Source: Micromonospora sp. NBC_00389 (lineage in GTDB: Bacteria > Actinomycetota > Actinomycetes > Mycobacteriales > Micromonosporaceae). From it: a stretch of DNA of 64,000 bases. The position numbers and the translations under genes were made by a program. The DNA lies in the NCBI RefSeq assembly GCF_036059255.1, contig NZ_CP107947.1, forward strand, positions 4,278,001-4,342,000. The letters are read 5' to 3'. Positions 45,987 to 55,571 of the stretch are shown here, in pieces; the stretch's first letter is position 1; each line of letters opens with the position of its first letter. The notes beneath the pieces are model-generated. The model ran no database searches. It saw only the letters and a program-made list of their open reading frames with translations, and was not told where the DNA came from.

Positions 45987-46361
45987 ATGACGCCCCGTAC
46001 CGATCTGACCAGCTATCTAATCCACTATCCGCAGGAAGCGGGGCTGGGCGACGAGGATCCGGCGACTGTGCTTGACCGCTACCACACGCCGGACTATGAG
46101 CTGGTCAACGACGGCGTGCTGCTGGACCGGAAGCGGCTGCTGGATCACATCCGTCCGGCCCGCAAACGGGCAGCTGGTCTCCGTGTCGAGGTGGAGCAGG
46201 CGCTGGTGGACGGCGACCATGTCGCCGCCCGGTACCGGCTCATCGCGGAGCTACGTAAGGGCGGCACCATCACTACGGAGATCTACATGTTCGGGGAGTT
46301 GGCTGCCGACGGTCGGCTGCGCCGGGCCATCCAAGCCACCCGGACGATCCCATCCGAATAG
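45987..46361 (+). CDS. NTF2-like/SnoaL-like small protein
   Basis: This 124-aa protein has the cone-shaped NTF2-like pattern: helix YLIHYPQEAGLGDEDPATVLDRYHTPDYELVNDG, then strands LRVEVEQALVDGDHVAARYRLIAE and TTEIYMFGELAADGRLRRAI. GGGAGA precedes ATG. It is divergent from the TetR gene and likely its target. Such proteins may bind or isomerise small hydrophobic molecules; no substrate is predictable. Confidence 0.8.
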   Translation: MTPRTDLTSYLIHYPQEAGLGDEDPATVLDRYHTPDYELVNDGVLLDRKRLLDHIRPARKRAAGLRVEVEQALVDGDHVAARYRLIAELRKGGTITTEIYMFGELAADGRLRRAIQATRTIPSE

Positions 46362-46404
46362 TTCCACAGGTACGTCAAGCGGCGCCTCGACGCTGATGAC
46401 CTCA

Positions 46405-47835
46405 GTGAGGTTCGTGCCCGCCCAATTGGGGCTCTGGCTTACCGGGCGTTGAGGTGTCCGCGGGCTTTGCGGGTGGTGGCGCAGCGGGTGCGTAAGCGCT
46501 GGTTGTTGGGGTTGCGGAAGCCGTAGGCGTCGCGGGCCACGGTTTTGATCACTCGGTTGGTGCCTTCGGAGCCGGCGTTGGTGATGCCGGCGTGCAGGAA
46601 CGCGAGAATCTGCGGCCACCACACTTCGACGGTGGTGGCGAGGCGCTCGAGCTCGGGCACGTCGGCTTCGGCGCACTGGCGGTAGAACCGATACAACAGC
46701 CGGCAGATCTGTTCGCGGTCGGGGTGGGTGCTTGCGGTGGCGAGCAGGTCGAGGAGGTCTTCCTTGGCGTTCCACGCGGCCAGGATCGGGGCGCTGATCG
46801 GCGTCGGTAAGGCGGACAGGTCATCGACCAGGGCATCGACGTGCTCGCCCCGCATCCGTGCGGCGGAGCGGGTGAGCCGATTGCGCAGTTCCCATTCCCG
46901 GTTGCCTTTGCGGCCGCGTCGGCCACGTTGCTGCACGGTGACGCGACGGCGGGCCTCGGTGACGGCCTGGTTGGCCAGTTGAACGAGGTGGAAGTGGTCG
47001 ACGATCAGGATGGCGTGCGGCAGCGCCCGCCTCACCGCGGACTTGAAAATCGTGGACATGTCGATCGCGACGTAGCGAATCTGCGCTCGCCAAGCCGGAT
47101 CACGGTCGGCCAGCCAGTCGATGACCGCCTGGGCGGTGCGGCCTTCGACCTGCCCGAGCAGACCTTGGCCGCCCGCGAGGTCCACGAAGCCGACGTGCCA
47201 CCGGTCGACCGTGGTGCGCCACGTGTTGGTGGTCTCGTCCCACTCGAACTGGGGACGGCCTCGGCGGATCTCGTCGATACCCAACGCCCACACCGGCCCA
47301 GGCTCGGACGGCAGCACCGCCTTGGCGTGAGTGGTGAACGCTGACGCGGCCACCGGCCACGACACGTCGTGATCGCGCGCTGATTGCATGATCGTTCGGC
47401 CGCCGTCGGCCACCGCCGCGCCTGCGGCGGCCCTCAGCCGGGTCGTCAACCGGTGCCGCGCCGGCACCTGCCGTATCGCCTCGGTAAACGACCGGCGTCG
47501 GCACTCGGGCTGGTCACATCGCCACCGCCGCTTGGTCCACACCAGCTGCGGCCGTCTGCCGCCCACCGGCAGGTCCCGTGGGCGGGTCACCCGTCGCCCC
47601 TTCGACCTCCGTGCCCTGGTTCCGCACTCGGGGCAGTTTCGGGCGTTCTCGTCAGCGGTGACTACCTGAACAATGGGCCCGTCCGGCCCGTCTTCTACTC
47701 CGACGACAGCCAGGCCGTCCAAGCCCAGCAACCGGGAAGTATCGTCAACCATGCCCGTGGCTCTTCTGTTGTGATCGGCTTGCCTAGACAACACGCATGA
47801 TCACTGAGGGCCACGGGCACCCTCACGTCGGGGTC
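46405..47835 (-). mobile_element. ISL3-family insertion sequence (ends approximate)
   Basis: It carries a full-length ISL3 transposase. GGTTCGTGCCCG near 46410 and, on the other strand, GAGGGTGCCCGTGG near 47825 share GTGCCCG and are candidate terminal repeats. The exact ends and target duplication were not established. Confidence 0.6.
46439..47752 (-). CDS. ISL3-family transposase
   Basis: The 437-aa transposase starts at MVDDTSRLLGLDGLAVVGV. It has the N-terminal zinc finger (CPECGTRARRSKGRRV, CDQPECRRRSF), the block WALGIDEIRRG with the first Asp, the second Asp in YVAIDMSTIFKSAVRRALPHA followed by VDHFHLVQLANQA, and the C-terminal Glu in NAGSEGTNRVIKTVARDAYGFRN. It is complete and probably active. 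Confidence 0.92.
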   Translation of the reverse strand: MVDDTSRLLGLDGLAVVGVEDGPDGPIVQVVTADENARNCPECGTRARRSKGRRVTRPRDLPVGGRRPQLVWTKRRWRCDQPECRRRSFTEAIRQVPARHRLTTRLRAAAGAAVADGGRTIMQSARDHDVSWPVAASAFTTHAKAVLPSEPGPVWALGIDEIRRGRPQFEWDETTNTWRTTVDRWHVGFVDLAGGQGLLGQVEGRTAQAVIDWLADRDPAWRAQIRYVAIDMSTIFKSAVRRALPHAILIVDHFHLVQLANQAVTEARRRVTVQQRGRRGRKGNREWELRNRLTRSAARMRGEHVDALVDDLSALPTPISAPILAAWNAKEDLLDLLATASTHPDREQICRLLYRFYRQCAEADVPELERLATTVEVWWPQILAFLHAGITNAGSEGTNRVIKTVARDAYGFRNPNNQRLRTRCATTRKARGHLNAR

Positions 47836-47935
47836 CACACACGACAGCTACCGGACCGGCGGACCCCCGCTAGGTTCGTAGAGCCCCGATGCCACTGGCC
47901 CCTAACGTCGTGATCGGTGACGAAAGGAGCTCAAG

Positions 47936-48850
47936 GTGAGCAAGGCGATCGGGTTCTTTGAGCCGGGCGGCCCGGAGGTTCTGCAGCTGATCGACGTGGA
48001 GGGACCGCAGGCTGGGCCGGGACAGGTGCGTATCCGCGTCAAGGCCGCCGGTGTGCAGCCGTACGACGTCGCGGTGGTGGAGGGCTGGATCCCTGCCGGG
48101 GTGAACCCCGGCTTTCCGCGGATACCTGGCAACGAGTTCGCCGGACTCGTGGACAGTGTTGGTGAGGGAGTAACCGGTTTCTCACCCGGGGACGAGGTCC
48201 TCGGCTACGGCCAGCTCAACTGCTACGCCGAAGATCTGGTGGTTCCCGCCGACCAGATCACCGGCAAGCCCCACAACATGCCTTGGGACGTGGCGGGCGG
48301 CTTTCCCGCCGGGGCGCTGAACGCCCACGTCGCGTTGCAGGAATTGGGTGTGGGCACGGGCGAAACCGTGTTGATCCACGGCGCTGCCGGGGCCGTCGGC
48401 ACCATCGCGGTGCAGTTGGCCCGTCTCTGGGGCGCGACGGTGATCGCCGCGGCCCGCGAAGCACAACACGACTACCTGCGTTCCCTCGGCGCTCTCCCCG
48501 TCGCCTACGTCGACGGGTTCGCGGGTCGAGTGCGGGCCCTGGCACCCAAGGGGGTAGACGCGTCCCTGGACGGAGTCGGGGGCGACGCCCTCGACGCCAC
48601 CCTCGAGTTCGTCAAGGACCGAGGCCGCATCCTCACCCTGGTCGAGCACGGGCGGGCACGGGAACTCGGCATCCGCACCAACCCGCACAAACGCTCGGCG
48701 GCCCGGTTAGCCGAACTCGCTGACCTGTACGCCCAGGGCAAGCTGACTGTCCACGTCCGTGAGACGTTCCCGCTGTTCCGGGCGGCCGACGCGCTCAGGG
48801 CCTACAAGGCCGGCAACAGCCGCGGCAAGATCGTGATCCTCGTCGACTGA
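47936..48850 (+). CDS. Zinc-independent NADP-dependent quinone-oxidoreductase-type MDR enzyme
   Basis: This 304-aa medium-chain dehydrogenase/reductase has a GroES-like domain (VRIRVKAAGVQPYDVAVVEGW, PGNEFAGLVDSVG) and a Rossmann domain with AVGTIAVQLARLWGATVIAAA. The zinc-ligand Cys/His set of alcohol dehydrogenases is absent. GTG start with GGAG upstream. It heads a redox group with a MarR regulator and an FMN reductase in the same direction. Likely reduces quinones or enones using NAD(P)H. Confidence 0.88.
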   Translation: MSKAIGFFEPGGPEVLQLIDVEGPQAGPGQVRIRVKAAGVQPYDVAVVEGWIPAGVNPGFPRIPGNEFAGLVDSVGEGVTGFSPGDEVLGYGQLNCYAEDLVVPADQITGKPHNMPWDVAGGFPAGALNAHVALQELGVGTGETVLIHGAAGAVGTIAVQLARLWGATVIAAAREAQHDYLRSLGALPVAYVDGFAGRVRALAPKGVDASLDGVGGDALDATLEFVKDRGRILTLVEHGRARELGIRTNPHKRSAARLAELADLYAQGKLTVHVRETFPLFRAADALRAYKAGNSRGKIVILVD

Positions 48851-48911
48851 TTCGGCCGCCACCCAGTACGAAATCGCCGGACGAGGTCCGGCAAGACAGC
48901 AAGGACAGAGC

Positions 48912-49376
48912 ATGGAGAACACCGACGCCGAACTGGCCGCACAACCAATCGGCTACTGGTCCGGAGCTGCCCACCGGGCGATCATCGCCTACATACGAGG
49001 CCAGTTGGCCCCCCTCGGCCTCTCCCAGCCGCAGTACTGGCTGCTGCGTCATCTGTGCGCGAACGACCTGTCGCCAGACGGCCGAGGCCTGACCCTCACG
49101 GAGCTGACCGACAGGATGCGGGCCTACCTGGACGACGGCGACGACCTGGAGTCCGACGCCGCCGACCTCCTTGGGCGCGGCTGGATCACGCGAGATGCGG
49201 ATCATCGACTGTGGATCACCGAGGCTGGAGAGAAGGGACACGCCCGCGTGAAGGAGCACGCACCAACCGTACGGACACGCATTCACGACGATATCGACGA
49301 TGCTAACTACGTGACCACACTGAAGGTGCTGCGCCGCATGATCAAAAATGTCGGCGGCGACCCGGACGCATCGTAG
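48912..49376 (+). CDS. MarR-family regulator
   Basis: This 154-aa winged-helix protein has helices around GLSQPQYWLLRHL, recognition region LTLTELTDRM and wing WITRDADHRLWITEAGEKGHARV. It follows the oxidoreductase by 61 nt and precedes the FMN reductase. It probably senses a phenolic or electrophilic compound that these reductases handle (inference from order). Confidence 0.82.
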   Translation: MENTDAELAAQPIGYWSGAAHRAIIAYIRGQLAPLGLSQPQYWLLRHLCANDLSPDGRGLTLTELTDRMRAYLDDGDDLESDAADLLGRGWITRDADHRLWITEAGEKGHARVKEHAPTVRTRIHDDIDDANYVTTLKVLRRMIKNVGGDPDAS

Positions 49377-49571
49377 GTTGAAGCAACGTCCTGGTTGCGA
49401 CCAGCAGGGCCTTGCCCCCTTCATCGCTCGTGGCCACTGGCCTCCGGTGGCCCGCTTGGCGAGGACGCCCAGGCCTTTGCGAGGTGCGACCCTTGGCAGC
49501 CGTCCCCGATCCGCCGCACCTTCTGGAAGCCGGCTCCGACACTACCCACGCACTCGAATGGGAAGTCCATC

Positions 49572-50183
49572 ATGCTTGAAAGCGCCGCCGGAAGCCCTAA
49601 ACGGTTCAGGCTCGCCGTGATCGTCGGCAGCGTCCGGGAAGGCCGGTTCGGTACGACCGTCGCGACCTGGTTCGTTGGCCAGACCGCGAATCGCCCAAAC
49701 TTGAGCGTCGACGTCGTGGACCCCGTTGAGGTCGGGCTGCCATTGACCTTCCCGGCGTTCGGGGAGCCACCGGCACCGGAGACGGCCCGCGTGCTGGCGA
49801 GGGTGACGCCGCAGCTAGCCTCGGCCGACGCGTTTGTCGTGGTCACCCCGGAGTACAACCACAGCTTCCCGGCGTCGCTGAAAAACTTCATCGACTGGCA
49901 CAACGAGGAGTGGCACGCCAAGCCGGTCGGGTTCGTGTCGTACGGCGGTCTTGCTGGCGGCCTCCGCGCCGTCGAGCAACTCCGCGTGGTCTTCGCCGAG
50001 CTTCACGCGGTAACCATCCGTGCCACTGTCAGCTTTCACAGCGCCTGGAACCAGTTCGACGGCGAAGGGATGCCAACCGAACCGGCCGGTTGCAACGAGG
50101 CCGCGAAAACCATGCTCGACCAGCTCGTCTGGTGGGCTCACGCACTGCGCGACGCCAGGACGGCCCACCCATACATCGCCTAA
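49572..50183 (+). CDS. NADPH-dependent FMN reductase-family flavoprotein
   Basis: This 203-aa flavodoxin-like protein starts at ATG 49572 with GGAAG upstream. Motifs are VIVGSVREGRFG (FMN phosphate loop), VTPEYNHSFPASLKNFIDW and FVSYGGLAGGLRAVEQLR. It would reduce FMN or quinones with NAD(P)H, fitting the oxidoreductase and MarR gene before it. The C-terminus TAHPYIA ends just before a decayed region (50184-50530) where no intact gene is seen. Confidence 0.87.
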   Translation: MLESAAGSPKRFRLAVIVGSVREGRFGTTVATWFVGQTANRPNLSVDVVDPVEVGLPLTFPAFGEPPAPETARVLARVTPQLASADAFVVVTPEYNHSFPASLKNFIDWHNEEWHAKPVGFVSYGGLAGGLRAVEQLRVVFAELHAVTIRATVSFHSAWNQFDGEGMPTEPAGCNEAAKTMLDQLVWWAHALRDARTAHPYIA

Positions 50184-50532
50184 TGCTCGCCGCCGACGGC
50201 TACTGCACGATCGTCGCGCCTCGGGTGAGTGCTACGCGTGTCGGACGCAACGATAAGGCAGACGACCGGCGACGCCGGGCTACCCACCGGCAGGTCGGGC
50301 AAGAACCGGCAATGAGAAACGTGTCCCGTCGCGGCGCGGTCCTGTCGGCGCTCGTCGTGGCACTGACCGGTGAGGCGTGGGCAGTGGTCGCCCAGCCCGC
50401 CGCCAGGTACGCGATGAGTGCCTGCGCCGCGCGGACCACGTCCCGGGGCGGCAGCCCGGCCTCCGAGAGCGCCGTGATGATCGCCGGGGCGCTACCGCAA
50501 GCGGTGGGAGCAGCTTGTGGAGCTGTTGGCTG

Positions 50533-50735
50533 TCATTGTGCTGGCGATACCAGTGTGCCGCAGATCGTCAGGGTGGGACGTTCGGCGGCGACGTCTAGGT
50601 CCTCCCAGCGCAGGGCGAGGATCTCACCGATGTGAGCGCCGGTGGCGAGCATGAGGTCGACGATGTCGGCCAGTCGTCGGTGTGCCGAGGTCCGGGCTTG
50701 CCGGGGATTGGTCGCTGCCAGTCGCGGGTCGTCCT
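50533..50735 (-). pseudogene. Tyrosine integrase fragment
   Basis: Leftward segment LADIVDLMLATGAHIGEILALRWEDLD then ERPTLTICGTLVSPAQ-stop matches the catalytic domain of phage/ICE tyrosine recombinases. The first catalytic Arg (usual TGARIGE) is His here, and both ends are missing. It points to a former integrative element next to the Hsp70-like/LysM-BTAD pair. Confidence 0.65.
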
Positions 50736-50736
50736 T

Positions 50737-52674
50737 TCAGCCGCCCGGACGGTCAGTGACGCGGCCCAGCGCTGTTCCAGACTGGGCGAAGGCGAGCCGC
50801 AGGGTGTGTCCGGTGAGTCGGATGCCCCACCAGGTGAGGGCGGCAAGGTAGCCGACGATGAGGGCGCTGGTGGTGTCGACGGTGAATACGAGGGCGTAGC
50901 CGATGGCGAGGCCGGGTGCGGTGATGGCGCGGATCGTGCGGCTCCGGCTCATGGTTAGGGCGGTGGCTACGCCGAGAAGGGCTGCGCCAATGCTGCCGGC
51001 GATGCCGGCGATGTTGTTCGTGTGGATGGGCGTCGTGAGGGTGAGTGCTGCGCGCATGAGGTAGATACCCGCGGTGGCGGTGATCGCGTGGGTGATGGCG
51101 GGACGGGCCATCGCGAGCCAGCTGGGTAGGTCGTCAGCGGAAATGCGGGGCGCGGTGGCAGCGACGAGGGCGGCGCACGCGGCCAGCGGCAGGGCCGCGC
51201 CGAGGGTCCATTTCAGGTAGGGGGTGTAGTCGAATCTGACGGCGGTGCCGGTGGCGAGGCCGTAGAGCGCGGCGGTGATGGCGCCGCCGACGGCGGCGGT
51301 CAGGTATCCGCGTCGGATGAGGCTGCCTGTTGTGGGTTCGGGCGTTGAGGCGGCGGATGTTCCGGCGAGCCAGGTGGTGGGTGCGAGGTGCGCCACGGCG
51401 AATGCAGTGAGCATGACGAGTGCGCCGGCGGCGCCGAGTTGCGGTAGCGAGGTGCGGACGCCGACGACCCAGGTGCTGTAGGTGGAGATGTCGGCGGTGA
51501 GCACGGCTTGCAGGAGCAGGGCCAGGGAACAGGCACCGAGGAGTAGGGCGCCGGTGAGGTCGCCGACGCGTAGGCGGACGCGGGGTAGCCGTGCGGCGGC
51601 TGCGGGTCCTGGTTGGTGGGTGGTGGTGAGGGAGAGGGCCCCGTCAGCGAGGGCGTGGGGGTGGTCGATGAGCGTAGGGGTGATGCCGGCGGCTGCGGTG
51701 AGGGCTTCGGCCAGCGTGGGCACGCCGAGGGCGGGCCTGAGGATGACGTTAGCGAGGTGCGTTTTGTCGATGTCGGCTGCGTCGAGGAGTTCGTCGACTG
51801 CGCCGGGGATCTGGTCGAGGAGGGGCTGTGCGGCGACCGTGACGTCGTCGCGGGTGATGACGGCGGGTTGGCGGGGCGCGGGTAGCAGGATCGGCGCTTG
51901 GTCTTGGGTCGCGAGTAGACGCCTGGCGGTCCGGACAGATTCCAGGAGGGCAGGTCCGCAGTCTGCTTCGTTGGTACTGGGCGCGGTCGTCACCGCTCGG
52001 AGCGGGTCGGAGTCGGCGGTTGCCGTCCGGATGATGTGTTGGGCGATGTGGTGGTCGAGGCCTCGGTCGAGATTGATCTGCTGTGTTGCCAGTTCGCGGT
52101 AGCCGTCGGCGACGGTCTGCAGGACGGTGAGGATCGCCGGTTCGGGGTCTGCCTGACATATGAGCACGCAGGAGCCTGTCGGCACGGTGACGCCGAGCGT
52201 CGTGGCGTAGGCGGCGAGGGCGGCGGGTGCGGTGACCAGGGCGGGAGGTGGAAATCCCGCGCGGTTTGCTGCCTCGCTGACGTGTCCGCAGCGGCGTGGA
52301 CCCCAGCTCGGCGGAACGGTCACGGTGAGCGCGGTGATCGGCCCGTTGACTTGGACGGCAGCATGATGGGTGACGTGCCGCAGCACGGCGGCGAGCAGAT
52401 CCACCGGGTCGGGTTGCGCCCCAACTGCGGCGTTGGTGGGCCGGCCGAGGAGGTCAGTCGGGTTATCGACGAAGCGATGGTCTGCCGGCAGAGACATCGC
52501 GGCCGTGGTGTCGAGACCGAGGTAGATCTCCCCTGCGGGGCCGATGGCGGCGCCAGGCGGCATGACGAGGCGACCGTCGATGAGGATGGGGATCTTCAGG
52601 CCGTAACGGCTGACAGTGGCCGCGATGGCCGACGAACTTAGGTCGATCGACAACACGGTGCCCCCGCTTGGCAT
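50737..52674 (-). CDS. Hsp70/actin-fold ATPase-like protein with C-terminal membrane domain
   Basis: The 645-aa start MPSGGTVLSIDLSSSAIAATVS is chosen because it begins just before the Hsp70-type phosphate-1 segment (SIDLSSS). Residues 1-340 resemble a degenerate actin/Hsp70 ATPase (IDGRLVMPPGAAIG, LTVTVPPSWGPRR, VTAPAALAAYA, NVILRPALGVPTLAEAL). Residues about 370-630 contain about nine hydrophobic helices (LLLGACSLALLLQAVL, AALPLAACAALVAATA, LIVGYLAALTWWGI). Similar Hsp70-like membrane proteins occur in actinobacteria without known function. Divergent from the LysM-BTAD regulator, suggesting a common process at the envelope. Confidence 0.72.
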   Translation of the reverse strand: MPSGGTVLSIDLSSSAIAATVSRYGLKIPILIDGRLVMPPGAAIGPAGEIYLGLDTTAAMSLPADHRFVDNPTDLLGRPTNAAVGAQPDPVDLLAAVLRHVTHHAAVQVNGPITALTVTVPPSWGPRRCGHVSEAANRAGFPPPALVTAPAALAAYATTLGVTVPTGSCVLICQADPEPAILTVLQTVADGYRELATQQINLDRGLDHHIAQHIIRTATADSDPLRAVTTAPSTNEADCGPALLESVRTARRLLATQDQAPILLPAPRQPAVITRDDVTVAAQPLLDQIPGAVDELLDAADIDKTHLANVILRPALGVPTLAEALTAAAGITPTLIDHPHALADGALSLTTTHQPGPAAAARLPRVRLRVGDLTGALLLGACSLALLLQAVLTADISTYSTWVVGVRTSLPQLGAAGALVMLTAFAVAHLAPTTWLAGTSAASTPEPTTGSLIRRGYLTAAVGGAITAALYGLATGTAVRFDYTPYLKWTLGAALPLAACAALVAATAPRISADDLPSWLAMARPAITHAITATAGIYLMRAALTLTTPIHTNNIAGIAGSIGAALLGVATALTMSRSRTIRAITAPGLAIGYALVFTVDTTSALIVGYLAALTWWGIRLTGHTLRLAFAQSGTALGRVTDRPGG

Positions 52675-52684
52675 GAGGGGCAGT

Positions 52685-52702
52685 CTCGCCCGTGAGGGCG
52701 AG
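52685..52702. promoter_or_regulatory. Palindrome in the divergent Hsp70-like / LysM-BTAD region
   Basis: CTCGCCC (52685-52691) and GGGCGAG (52696-52702) pair around GTGA. It lies 11 bp from the Hsp70-like start and may be an operator or a leader hairpin. Confidence 0.4.
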
Positions 52703-52832
52703 CGGGTGTCAACCGTGATCCGCTGAACGTGACTCTTTGTGCGCAGATGGTGAGAATCCTTTCGACGGGATAGCCGGAGACACTCACGCTCGTGTATTCG
52801 GAGAAGATCGAGGATCAATCGCAGGGGGACAG

Positions 52833-55571
52833 GTGCCGCAGACGCGCCGGGGCAGAGGCGACAGACTTGCCGAGTACGGTGCACGAGCCACCGTCCGCGT
52901 TCCACCCGATTCGCTGCCGCGCCGCGCGCGGCCGTCCATAGTGGGGGCTGTTCGCGGCGTCATCGGTGCCGGCCTCTTCTTCGTCGCCGTTCCGGCACTG
53001 CTGTGGGCTACGGGTGGGAACCCTCTCCGCCGGCTGCCGGCCTGGTCGCAGATCCCAGACTGGTTCGAGCGCTCTAGCGGACGGTTCACCCCGGACTTCC
53101 TCATCGGTGCGGCCGTCTGGGCGATGTGGCTGCTGTGGGGCGTGTTCACATTGCTCCTGCTCGCCGAGATCCTCGGGGCGGTGACCCGCTGGCGCATCCC
53201 CATACTCAGGCTGCCTGCCCCGTTGCACCGGCTCGTGTTCGGTTTGGCCGGCACCGCCGCGCTCGCCGTCACCCCCGCCGGCTCCCTCGACGCGGCGGTG
53301 CCTTCGGATCGGCCGGCTACACCCGTCGCCGCGACCGAGCGCGCCGATGTTCCCCGGCAAGCCACGGCCCGTGGGCCCGCCGTCATCCACGTGGCCGACC
53401 AGCGCTACCTCTACACCGTCGAGCGACACGACACCTTGTCCAAGGTCGCGAAGGAGTGGCTCGGTGATGCGGGTCGGTGGCCGGAGGTCTGCCGCCTGAA
53501 CAAGCACCGCCATTTTCCTGTCGGCGGTGTCCTGCGTGACTGCGACCTCATCTACCCCGGCTGGGAGCTTCGCCTACCTGCCGATGCCCGCCCACCACAA
53601 ACCGCCAGACGAGCGACGCCCCCCACGCCCCGGTCGGGTCGGCCTGCGACACCGCCCTTATCGCCGAGTGCCGCACCGGATCAGCCCGATCCCGCCGTGC
53701 CGCCGCCCGCGCCCGAGCAACCAGCTGCCGTTCCCACCACCACGCGGTCGGCAGCCCCAAGCGGGTCCGTTTCGTCGCCAGCGCCGTCGTCCGGGGCCTC
53801 CAACCTTGCGGCGCCGCCGCCCGTCACGCACAGCCCTACGGCGGCCACAGATGACCGGGGTGTGGATCTGTCGGACTCCGGTTGGCTGCCCTGGTCGCTC
53901 GCTGCCGCCATCAGCGCCGCCGCCGCAATGGTCTGGCTCCAACGCCGCCGTCGATACAACGGCGAGCCTGACGCTGATCCGCCCACCGAGCTGCCTCCGC
54001 CGGTGGTCCAGGTCCGCCGTGCCGTGGCCGCCCGCCATCTTGAGCCGTCGAATGCGAGCAGCGGCGACGGCCCGCCGCTCGCTCTCGTACCCGAGCTCGC
54101 GTCACTGCCGACCGGCGGATGCGGAGTCGTCGGCGACGGCGCGCCCGCTGCCGCCCGCGCCGCCCTCGTCGCCGTGCTGGCCTCCGGCGGCCCGCACCAC
54201 CCCGACGCCCGCGGCGAGGTCGTCATCGACGCCGCCAGCTTGAATACGCTGCTCGGCCCGGACGTGGTGACCCTCAACCCATGGCCGCGCCTGCACGTGA
54301 CCCACAGCATTGACGACGCGCTCACCGTGATCGAGTCCCGGCTGCTGCACCGCAGCCGCATCCTCGACGAACACGCCCTGACCGACTTGGACGAGCTGCG
54401 GCGGACGGTGCCCGACGAGGAAGCGCTACCGCCGGTCATGCTCATCGCCGAGACCCCGCCCGCGAGTGCCCGCATGCGCGCCAAGGTTGCCCTCGCCTTG
54501 GGTGAAGGTCTGCACGTGTCCGCGCTGCTGCTCGGCGAATGGGCCCACGGCGCCACCGTCGAGGTCGCCCCGGACGGACACACCACGCTCATCTCCGGGC
54601 AGTCCGCCGAACCGCTGCCGCCGAGACTTCCTGTGCTCGAACCGGCCGCCGCCATGCAGATCCTGACGACGCTGCGCGAGGCGCAGACCGGCGAACCGCC
54701 CGCGATCACCTCACCGGCCGTGCCGGTCACGATCGTGCCCCTGCACGCCAGCCGTACCGAGATCACGCCCACCGCCACGGACCCGGCTACCCCGATCGCC
54801 GTCAAGCCCACCGCCGACGCCGTGTCGGGACGGGCGCGGCTGCGCGTGCTCGGCACCCCGCGCATCGACGGCATCACGGCGGAAGGCCGGCCGCTCCGCG
54901 CCAAAGCCCTGGAACTGGCGGTGTACCTCGCCGTCCACCCAGATGGAGCCGGCACCCGCGACATCGGCGAATACCTCGAACCCGACGCCCGCATCAGCCA
55001 AGCCGACCAACGCGTACACACCAACGCCTCGAACCTGCGGCACGTCCTCGGCCGCGCCGGCACCGCTGAGACGAAGAACGCCTACGTCATCAAGTCCGCC
55101 GGACGGTACCTGCTCGACCCGGCGACCGTGGACGTCGACGTGTGGACACTGCGCGACCTGATGCGCAGCGCCACCATCGCCACCGAGCCGCGCCGCCGCC
55201 AACTCCTCACCGCCGCCTGCGACCTCTACACCGCACCCCTTGCGGATGGTCAGGACTACGAGTGGCTTCAGCCACACCGCGAGACGGTCCGCCGCTGGGG
55301 CACCGAAGCCCACCTACTGCTGGCCGACGACCTACTCGACAGCAACCCGCAGGCCGCATCCGACCTACTCGACAAGGCCATCGGACTCGACCGCTACAAC
55401 GAGGCCCTCTACACCAAGGCGATGCACGCCCGACACGCCCTCGGCGACGCCGACGGCATCCGCACCCTGCTACGCGCCCTGACCAAAGCCCTCGCCGACC
55501 TCGACGCCGAACCGCAGGAAGACACAATCGCGCTCGCCACACAGCTACGCAACACCCTGGACGAGAATTGA
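52833..55571 (+). CDS. Membrane-anchored LysM-BTAD transcriptional regulator-like protein
   Basis: This 912-aa protein starts at GTG 52833 after a G-rich ribosome site. Two helices near the N-terminus (VIGAGLFFVAVPALLWATG and AMWLLWGVFTLLLLAEIL) and a third about residue 145 precede a LysM domain (YTVERHDTLSKVAKEWLGDAGRWPEVCRLNKHR). A Pro/Ser-rich segment, another helix (WSLAAAISAAAAMVWL) and a cytoplasmic half follow. The C-terminus has a winged-helix (LRVLGTPRIDGIT, RAKALELAVYLAVHPDGAGT) and a BTAD TPR domain (YEWLQPHRETVRRWG, NEALYTKAMHARHALGD) as in SARP regulators. It may link cell-wall sensing to transcription (inference). Confidence 0.85.
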   Translation: MPQTRRGRGDRLAEYGARATVRVPPDSLPRRARPSIVGAVRGVIGAGLFFVAVPALLWATGGNPLRRLPAWSQIPDWFERSSGRFTPDFLIGAAVWAMWLLWGVFTLLLLAEILGAVTRWRIPILRLPAPLHRLVFGLAGTAALAVTPAGSLDAAVPSDRPATPVAATERADVPRQATARGPAVIHVADQRYLYTVERHDTLSKVAKEWLGDAGRWPEVCRLNKHRHFPVGGVLRDCDLIYPGWELRLPADARPPQTARRATPPTPRSGRPATPPLSPSAAPDQPDPAVPPPAPEQPAAVPTTTRSAAPSGSVSSPAPSSGASNLAAPPPVTHSPTAATDDRGVDLSDSGWLPWSLAAAISAAAAMVWLQRRRRYNGEPDADPPTELPPPVVQVRRAVAARHLEPSNASSGDGPPLALVPELASLPTGGCGVVGDGAPAAARAALVAVLASGGPHHPDARGEVVIDAASLNTLLGPDVVTLNPWPRLHVTHSIDDALTVIESRLLHRSRILDEHALTDLDELRRTVPDEEALPPVMLIAETPPASARMRAKVALALGEGLHVSALLLGEWAHGATVEVAPDGHTTLISGQSAEPLPPRLPVLEPAAAMQILTTLREAQTGEPPAITSPAVPVTIVPLHASRTEITPTATDPATPIAVKPTADAVSGRARLRVLGTPRIDGITAEGRPLRAKALELAVYLAVHPDGAGTRDIGEYLEPDARISQADQRVHTNASNLRHVLGRAGTAETKNAYVIKSAGRYLLDPATVDVDVWTLRDLMRSATIATEPRRRQLLTAACDLYTAPLADGQDYEWLQPHRETVRRWGTEAHLLLADDLLDSNPQAASDLLDKAIGLDRYNEALYTKAMHARHALGDADGIRTLLRALTKALADLDAEPQEDTIALATQLRNTLDEN

